A DNA stretch of 64,000 bases from Collinsella sp. (lineage in GTDB: Bacteria; Actinomycetota; Coriobacteriia; Coriobacteriales; Coriobacteriaceae): positions 8,831 to 72,830 of the forward strand of contig JAUMPM010000034.1 in the NCBI GenBank assembly GCA_031294825.1, given 5' to 3'. Below, one piece after another: positions 59,355 through 64,000 of the stretch. Under the pieces are notes generated by a model that did not search any database, was not told where the DNA came from, and saw only the letters and a list, made by a program, of their open reading frames with translations. The position numbers were made by a program, and so were the translations under genes. Position 1 is the stretch's first letter; every line of letters begins with the position of its first letter.

Positions 59355-60651
59355 ACTCGACCGGGGCTTCGACCTTGTCGATGGCCCAGGCGGCTCCGAG
59401 ACCGCCGGTGGTGTTGCGGCGGATGCGCACGGTAACCTCGCGGCGCTCGCCGGCCTGCGTGTAGCACAGGGGGAAGTTTGCGCGGTTTCGCGCGGCCTCG
59501 ATGGTACCGCGCTCGCGGGCGATCCAGTAGTACTCGCCGACAATGCCGAGCGTGTCGGCGCCGTAGGGGAGATAGGTCGACAACTGGTGCAGAAGCGGGC
59601 CGGGGCAGAAGACCTCGGTTGCGAAATCGACGGGGAAGTCCTCAGGGATGGCGGGCGCTGCGGGTGCGGGGGTTGGGGCCGCTGCGGGTACCGAAGCCGG
59701 TGCCGGTGCGGGAACTTGGTCGCAAGTAGAGGTGGGCACGGATTCGATGACGGGTGCGGGCTCAGGCACCGGTTCCGGCTTAACTGCGGAATCTGCGGGC
59801 TTCACGGTGACGGGCGCGTCTACAGCTGCAGTTTCAAACTCAACCTGCATCGCGCTCTCATTCTCGACGCTCGACTTTGCTTCGATGGGCGTGGATGCCA
59901 TAGTGGTGATGCCGGCGTTGGCGTTCTCGGGGTCATAGACGACCGTGAGCGAGATGGCGGGCTGCGGCGTCTCGGGCTTCGGCGTCGACTCGGTAGCGTC
60001 TTGATCGGCGGGCTGATCGTCCTCGGCCTCGTCGCTAAAGACATCACTGTTTTGGAACGAAGGCGTCTCGGGTTGGTCGGCGGTTTTTTCGGTTGTCGAC
60101 TTGGGAGCTTCGTTGAGCTCCGCAGTGGCTTCCTGCTCGGATATGACTTCGGGATCAGTCGTGGCGGTGGTTTCGGTTTCGGCTTCTGCCGTTACCTCAA
60201 TAGCGACTTCAATCTCTGCCTCGGGCTCGGATTCTGGCACGGCTTCAACCATGGCTTCAGGCTCGGGACGCTTAACGTGCTTGGGGCGCACGGCCTTGAG
60301 GTCCTTCTCGCCGCGTTTTTTCTTTTTGTAGGACTGCTTGGCTCCCTTGGCAGCCTTGGGCTTGTCCTCGCCCTTGGCAAGGGCGGCATCCCAGGCCTCG
60401 TTGGCGATGACCGTGGCATACAGGCGACCGCCCTTAAAGACGGTCAGCTTAATGCAGTCGTCGAGCTCCTCGAGCAGCTCGCGCGTGGACTCGAAGCCCA
60501 GGTCATAAGCGGCCATGTCACCAGCGGCGAGTGCCTCCTCGAACTGCGTCATAAACGTTTGCTTGCCGCATCCAATCGCATCGCGCAGCAGGCGATACAG
60601 ATAGATGTGGTTGCCCAGCGAAAGCGTGGGCCTAACTATTGTCTTGCTCAT
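59353..60651 (-). CDS. Large protein with long acidic/Pro-rich disordered linker
   Basis: 432 residues. An N-terminal helical domain (about 1-95, 'GNHIYLYRLLRDAIGCGKQT') ends in a Lys-rich stretch (SYKKKKRGEK); then about 230 residues rich in Glu, Ala, Thr and Pro, and a C-terminal beta domain (about 345-432, 'LPYGADTLGIVGEYYWIARE'). No signal or membrane helix. I do not recognise the family; the layout of two small domains on a flexible tether suggests a binding or scaffold role. Confidence 0.75.
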   Translation of the reverse strand: MSKTIVRPTLSLGNHIYLYRLLRDAIGCGKQTFMTQFEEALAAGDMAAYDLGFESTRELLEELDDCIKLTVFKGGRLYATVIANEAWDAALAKGEDKPKAAKGAKQSYKKKKRGEKDLKAVRPKHVKRPEPEAMVEAVPESEPEAEIEVAIEVTAEAETETTATTDPEVISEQEATAELNEAPKSTTEKTADQPETPSFQNSDVFSDEAEDDQPADQDATESTPKPETPQPAISLTVVYDPENANAGITTMASTPIEAKSSVENESAMQVEFETAAVDAPVTVKPADSAVKPEPVPEPAPVIESVPTSTCDQVPAPAPASVPAAAPTPAPAAPAIPEDFPVDFATEVFCPGPLLHQLSTYLPYGADTLGIVGEYYWIARERGTIEAARNRANFPLCYTQAGERREVTVRIRRNTTGGLGAAWAIDKVEAPVE

Positions 60652-60722
60652 GGCAAATCTCCTCTTTACACACCAAAGCATCTTACCATCGCGCGGGGCT
60701 TGCCATCTCGTCGCCCAAGGCA

Positions 60723-60756
60723 AACGGGCGCGAACCGCTATCGATTCGCGCCCGTT
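60723..60756. terminator. Hairpin terminator between two minus-strand genes
   Basis: AACGGGCGCGAA and TTCGCGCCCGTT, perfect 12-bp arms around a 10-base loop, 31 bases beyond the stop of the upstream gene. Confidence 0.75.
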
Positions 60757-60786
60757 GTACAGGTTGCCTATCTGGGGATGCAGCGC

Positions 60787-61737
60787 CTAGTTGTCTGATG
60801 TCGTGCCTTGGCTTGAACTGTCAGATGCCGTGCCCGATGTGGTGCCACTCGAATTGCTGTTGTTGCTGTCTGCTGTGCCCGTTCCCGACGTGGTGTCGCT
60901 CGTCTGGCCTCCCGTGTTCGGCTGCGAACCGTCAGTCGTTTGGCTTGAGTCGGTCGTGCCGGATTGCGCGCCGCTGTTGTTCACAGAAGAATCGGCGCCC
61001 TGCGATTGGTTTTGGGTATTCGAGGACGAATCGGTAGAGGTGGAACTGTCTTGCGTGCCGTCCGTCTGTGCCTGCTGGTCTTGCGACTGGGTGTTGCCAT
61101 TTGCATCGCTTTCCGTCGTGCGCGACGAAAGGATTGGCTCGGGGCGCTCGCCCAGACCCTCACCGGCGGTGGTGATAAGGATGGCGCCGGTGCAGGCGAT
61201 GACCGCGACGATGGCGATGGCGATCGAGAAGAAGATGACCTTCTTTTGCGTCTGGCTGCGCTCTGCCGCGGCCTTGGCGCGCAGGCTGTTAGGGGCGACG
61301 CGCGCCGTGGTCGCTCGCCCCGCAATCTGGCGCATCTCCTGCGTAGTCGCGGCGCCCCCCAGGTGCTCCTCGGCATTAAACTCAACGGGCTCGTAGGCGC
61401 CGGCAGGGTAGTCGACAGCGGCATGCGTACCTTTGATGGCTTCGGCGCTGGCAGAGATAAAGTGGCGGTAGACCTGCGAGGACACAACGGTGATGACCGA
61501 GCTCACGGCGGCACCAATTACTGAACCGGCGATACCGATCTTGGAGGCAAGCGCGACGCTCGTGGCGGCAGCTGCGGCGCCGGCGACGATCTGGGGAATG
61601 GAAATATCGTCGAACAGGCCTTTTTTGGGCGCGATGGCCATGGTCTGTCCGATGGAGTGGTTTTCGTGCACGCCGTTGTTGAGCGATGCCGGCGTCATGA
61701 CGCGCGTGCGCGGCGCGTCGGTGTACCTGGTTGTCAT
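60787..61737 (-). CDS. Membrane protein with long Ser/Thr/Gln/Asn-rich tail
   Basis: 316 residues. Glycine/alanine-rich hydrophobic helices lie at about 45-85, and a clear membrane helix at 160-185 ('VIFFSIAIAIVAVIACTGAI'). The last 120 residues are almost only Ser, Thr, Asp, Gln, Asn and Gly, probably outside the cell. It recalls mucin-like wall-spanning stalks. No family recognised. GGGAGGACC precedes ATG 61737. Confidence 0.75.
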   Translation of the reverse strand: MTTRYTDAPRTRVMTPASLNNGVHENHSIGQTMAIAPKKGLFDDISIPQIVAGAAAAATSVALASKIGIAGSVIGAAVSSVITVVSSQVYRHFISASAEAIKGTHAAVDYPAGAYEPVEFNAEEHLGGAATTQEMRQIAGRATTARVAPNSLRAKAAAERSQTQKKVIFFSIAIAIVAVIACTGAILITTAGEGLGERPEPILSSRTTESDANGNTQSQDQQAQTDGTQDSSTSTDSSSNTQNQSQGADSSVNNSGAQSGTTDSSQTTDGSQPNTGGQTSDTTSGTGTADSNNSNSSGTTSGTASDSSSQGTTSDN

Positions 61738-61911
61738 ACGGGGTCCTCCCGGTGTAAATCTGCTTCGTTTCGTGTAGCCATCAGGGTACCCACCAGATGT
61801 GAATCGTACGTGACATTTAACAGATACCATCAACTCATCAAGGGGGCTTGCTGTCTTTGGCGAAATAGCTTGATGCTAAACTGGACTTACGATTGCGAGG
61901 TGGTTTACGTG

Positions 61912-62130
61912 ATGTACCCGTATATGACATTCGAAGACGGTACCGAGGTCATTCATTCTGACCTGATTACAGATGGCGATATCGAAAAGGTTATCGTGCA
62001 TTTTGAGCGACCGACGGTAGAGGGCTTCGACTCCGCTCGCTGTGAGTTGCCTTCCTGTTCGTGGACTGACTGGGAAGGGCATTTTACTCAGAGTGAAAAA
62101 CGAGCTTTCGAAGAGTGTTTGAGCAAATAA
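61912..62130 (+). CDS. Small protein of unknown function, possibly truncated
   Basis: 72 residues. 'MYPYMTFEDGTEVIHSDLI', 'VIVHFERPTVEGFDSARCEL' and 'WEGHFTQSEKRAFEECL' form a compact acidic domain that I have seen as an uncharacterised small family; I recall relatives about 15-20 residues longer at the C-terminus, so this copy may be cut short. GCGAGGTGG precedes ATG 61912; a start at 61873 is possible. It marks the beginning of the AT-rich right end. Confidence 0.55.
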   Translation: MYPYMTFEDGTEVIHSDLITDGDIEKVIVHFERPTVEGFDSARCELPSCSWTDWEGHFTQSEKRAFEECLSK

Positions 62131-62230
62131 TTTAGATTAGTTCGAGTTTAGTTCGAATAAAGAAGCCGAATGCGATGACCTAAAGCGTATGCATTTTTAG
62201 TATTAGATGCGTATGAAATGGAGGATGTGA

Positions 62231-62512
62231 ATGGATGAGCTAATAGACTTTAAAAAACGATTTCTCAAGAATGGCGAGCTGGTTTCAATTCCAAAAAAGG
62301 AAAGCTATAAAAGAATCATGCTGCTATGGGCTGTCTCTTTCTTTGAATTAAATACAAGTTATACGGAGCTTCAGGTTAATCGTGTGCTGTCACAGCTCTA
62401 TCCTGATTATGCCGTGTTGAGGCAGTACTTGGTTGATTATGGATTCCTATTAAGGGATGAGCGAGGCCTGAAATACGAGGTTAATCGTGATGTTCACGGT
62501 ATTGAGAGCTAG
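62231..62512 (+). CDS. DUF2087-domain protein
   Basis: 93 residues. 'SIPKKESYKRIMLLWAV', 'YTELQVNRVLSQLYPDYAVL' and 'RQYLVDYGFLLRDERGLKYE' match DUF2087, a winged-helix-like domain usually at the end of HTH regulators. It stands alone here, overlaps the MFS gene by 23 bases and is probably the regulator or a co-translated first gene of the AT-rich cluster. GGAGGATG precedes the ATG. Confidence 0.85.
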   Translation: MDELIDFKKRFLKNGELVSIPKKESYKRIMLLWAVSFFELNTSYTELQVNRVLSQLYPDYAVLRQYLVDYGFLLRDERGLKYEVNRDVHGIES

Positions 62513-63674
62513 CCGTCCGGTTCGGGTCCTATATATTGCTAGAGGGATAAGCGAAATAGGCAATTGGTGTGCGAATATTGCTTTGCCAATGCTGATTTAC
62601 GAGGTAACTCACGATGTTTCTGCAACTGCTTTGATGGTCTGCTGCAGATTTGCCCCCTCTCTGTTTTCAGTTGCGCTCGCGCAGCTGCCTCAGAAGATGG
62701 GTATCGGGACACTGCAGGCCATGAGATTGGCAGACTTAATTCGCGCGGGATTATTCGTTTGCTATATTTTTGTTGATAGTAAATGGAGTATGTTTGCTAT
62801 TACGTGCGCGGTATCGCTTTGCCGAACGGTTGAAATGCCCTGCTTTTACTCGTTGTTAAGAGCCAATACGAATAGTATCAATCGCGACGTAATTAATAAT
62901 TCGTTTGGGTTTCTGCAGAATTTGATGATGGTTCTGGGGCCAGTTGCCGGCGGTTTTGTTGTCGCTCAATTTGGGGCGGAGGCTGTTCTTGCATTAGACG
63001 CGCTTTCTTTTGCCGCGTCGTTCTGGTTGCTGCGAGATGTTCCGTCGGTTATCGAGGTTAATGATAAAGAGGGGATAAGCAAAAATGAAAAAAACAGGAC
63101 TGCATTTAGTGATCTTAGCGCGAAGCACTTGGCAATTGGTTTCCTATTAATCGATATTTCTAGTGGCGTGGCATTTGGCTCTCTGAATTCTCTTTTGCCA
63201 GCTATTGCGCAATTGCAATTTGACTCGTCATCGATACAATACGGATTCCTTCAGAGTAGTCTTACAATCGGACTGTTGTTCGGAAATACAATATATGGTC
63301 GTTTAATTAGTGGTTCCGATTGCGTTAAATCATATTGTTTTGTGACGTATCTTGCGCTCGGTGCGTATCTGGCGTTTGGCTATCGCTATGCGTCTGGGAT
63401 ATCGTTTATTTTCCTTTTTATCGTCGGTGCCGGAAACGCCATTCAAGATGTGCTTCTCATAACATCGCTGCAGGATTTGGCGAGAGACGAATCTGAATCG
63501 ATAAGCCTGTTTTCAATTAGGGAGTCTTTGCAATCGGTTGCTGTTGTTATTTCAACACTCCTTGTTTCGCTGTTCACGAGCATCGCGATGTTCTCAATTC
63601 TCGTTACAGGACTTGGTGTATTTTCAATTATGATGGTAGTTGTGTTTCAATTGAATTATTTGCGAAAGATGTGA
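62490..63674 (+). CDS. MFS transporter of the right-end cluster
   Basis: 394 residues with about twelve helices. 'IARGISEIGNWCANIALPML' and 'CCRFAPSLFSVALAQLPQKM' resemble the MFS_3/enterobactin-exporter branch used for drug and peptide efflux. Codon use is AT-rich, like its neighbours at this end. It starts inside the DUF2087 gene and is followed 7 bases later by a radical-SAM-type gene, so it may export a product of that enzyme. Confidence 0.85.
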   Translation: MFTVLRASRPVRVLYIARGISEIGNWCANIALPMLIYEVTHDVSATALMVCCRFAPSLFSVALAQLPQKMGIGTLQAMRLADLIRAGLFVCYIFVDSKWSMFAITCAVSLCRTVEMPCFYSLLRANTNSINRDVINNSFGFLQNLMMVLGPVAGGFVVAQFGAEAVLALDALSFAASFWLLRDVPSVIEVNDKEGISKNEKNRTAFSDLSAKHLAIGFLLIDISSGVAFGSLNSLLPAIAQLQFDSSSIQYGFLQSSLTIGLLFGNTIYGRLISGSDCVKSYCFVTYLALGAYLAFGYRYASGISFIFLFIVGAGNAIQDVLLITSLQDLARDESESISLFSIRESLQSVAVVISTLLVSLFTSIAMFSILVTGLGVFSIMMVVVFQLNYLRKM

Positions 63675-63681
63675 CGTTGAT

Positions 63682-64000
63682 ATGCCTAAAACGCTTTTAT
63701 TATTTCCCCCAGGATAGAGTCCAGTGGGGCCGTATCTTGCCTTGCCTGTTTTGAAGTCATATCTTCAAGAGGTTGAACAATATAAAGTTGACATCGTTGA
63801 CTTAAACGTGGAATTTTACGATGACCTCCTATCTTTTAGACATGTCGAAGAGTGCTGTAAAAGGTATCGGGAATCAAAGGATTCGTTTAGTTCGAATGTT
63901 CAATTAACAATCGAGTTGATACAAAAGTCAGCACTTAATGTTGACGAGGCAAAAGATATTTTCAGATCGAAGAGATACTTTAACTGTCTCTTATACACAT
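63682..64000 (+). pseudogene. B12-binding radical-SAM-type gene start, interrupted by a stop codon
   Basis: The frame reads 'MPKTLLLFPPG', then TAG (63715-63717), then 'SPVGPYLALPVLKSYL', 'VDIVDLNVEFYDDLLSF' and runs off the window. In cobalamin-binding radical SAM proteins the motif is PPxW(S/T)P, so TAG most likely replaces TGG (Trp). It is either a nonsense mutation or a read error near a contig end. The SAM cluster motif lies beyond the window, so the family call rests on the N-terminus alone. Confidence 0.6.
63984..64000. other. Tn5/Nextera mosaic-end adapter sequence at the right edge
   Basis: CTGTCTCTTATACACAT equals the first 17 of 19 bases of the Tn5 mosaic end used in Nextera libraries. 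It is in the middle of a reading frame, so it is most likely untrimmed adapter at a contig end rather than biology. Confidence 0.85.

Noticed and set aside
63971..63980. Illumina TruSeq adapter near GATCGAAGAGA
   Set aside because: It lacks the second G of AGATCGGAAGAGC and reads in frame as protein; only the Tn5 mosaic end is convincing.

Overview
The window looks like chromosome from a strict gut anaerobe of the Coriobacteriia, most likely Collinsella or a close relative. This is inferred from high GC, GTG and TTG starts with strong GGAGG-type ribosome sites, an anaerobic class III ribonucleotide reductase (nrdDG), a phosphotransacylase plus butyrate-type kinase pair, and many GC-rich palindromes between genes. 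No rRNA, tRNA or CRISPR array was seen. Most of the window is core metabolism, with four accessory patches: a conjugation remnant behind pgi, a large catabolic operon, and two AT-rich islands near the right end.

Layout. 1-5335: the end of a thiolase-like gene, a DUF35 zinc-ribbon/OB partner, an acyl carrier protein, a phosphate acyltransferase, a butyrate kinase, an MFS transporter and a small membrane protein, which suggests an acyl-CoA (or acyl-ACP) to acyl-phosphate to acid plus ATP route. 5628-9129: NrdR-box-controlled nrdD and nrdG. 9197-10866: folE, an HD hydrolase and folB. 10873-18287: peptidases, a SlyD-UreE-like pair, a HAD phosphatase, a Fur-family regulator, acylphosphatase, an oxidoreductase, RNase HI and a LysR regulator. 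18288-19971: metY behind a possible cysteine-containing leader peptide. 20183-26010: a secreted protein, a PanE-like reductase, a ferredoxin-type aldo/keto reductase, a Gfo/Idh oxidoreductase and endonuclease IV; the last two are preceded by copies of a covarying 63-nt hairpin. 26158-29263: an amino-acid ABC transporter whose permease carries an extracellular domain. 29381-33806: flavodoxin, DUF3793, a copper-type HMA protein, and a LexA-box-controlled Y-family polymerase with YolD. 34006-39266: pgi and a 3.5-kb element remnant (TraG/VirD4-like, ClpP-like, unknown) flanked by two copies of the pgi 3' end. 39485-41874: deoC and two HAD phosphatases.

42025-52503 is the most distinctive block: a GntR/UTRA regulator, a 23-bp palindromic operator, a YfcC-type transporter, two unusual amidohydrolases, and homologues of FrlC (epimerase), FrlB (deglycase) and FrlD (kinase, twice), then YjbQ. 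It looks like an enlarged fructoselysine/Amadori-product pathway. Its 3' end is decayed: an IS3-family end has removed the start of a BtpA/SgcQ gene, which is frameshifted and fused to the C-terminal half of an FGGY kinase.

52629-57521 returns to housekeeping (TatD, TcdA, EttA) plus SdpR/SdpI and a 28-residue hydrophobic peptide. 57801-59298 is AT-rich and encodes a Tat-signal papain-like protease and a lipoprotein. 59353-61737 encodes two low-complexity proteins. 61912-64000 is again AT-rich: a DUF2087 protein, an MFS transporter, and the start of a B12-binding radical-SAM-type gene broken by a stop codon. The last 17 bases match the Tn5/Nextera mosaic-end adapter, so the right edge is probably a contig end with uncut adapter.
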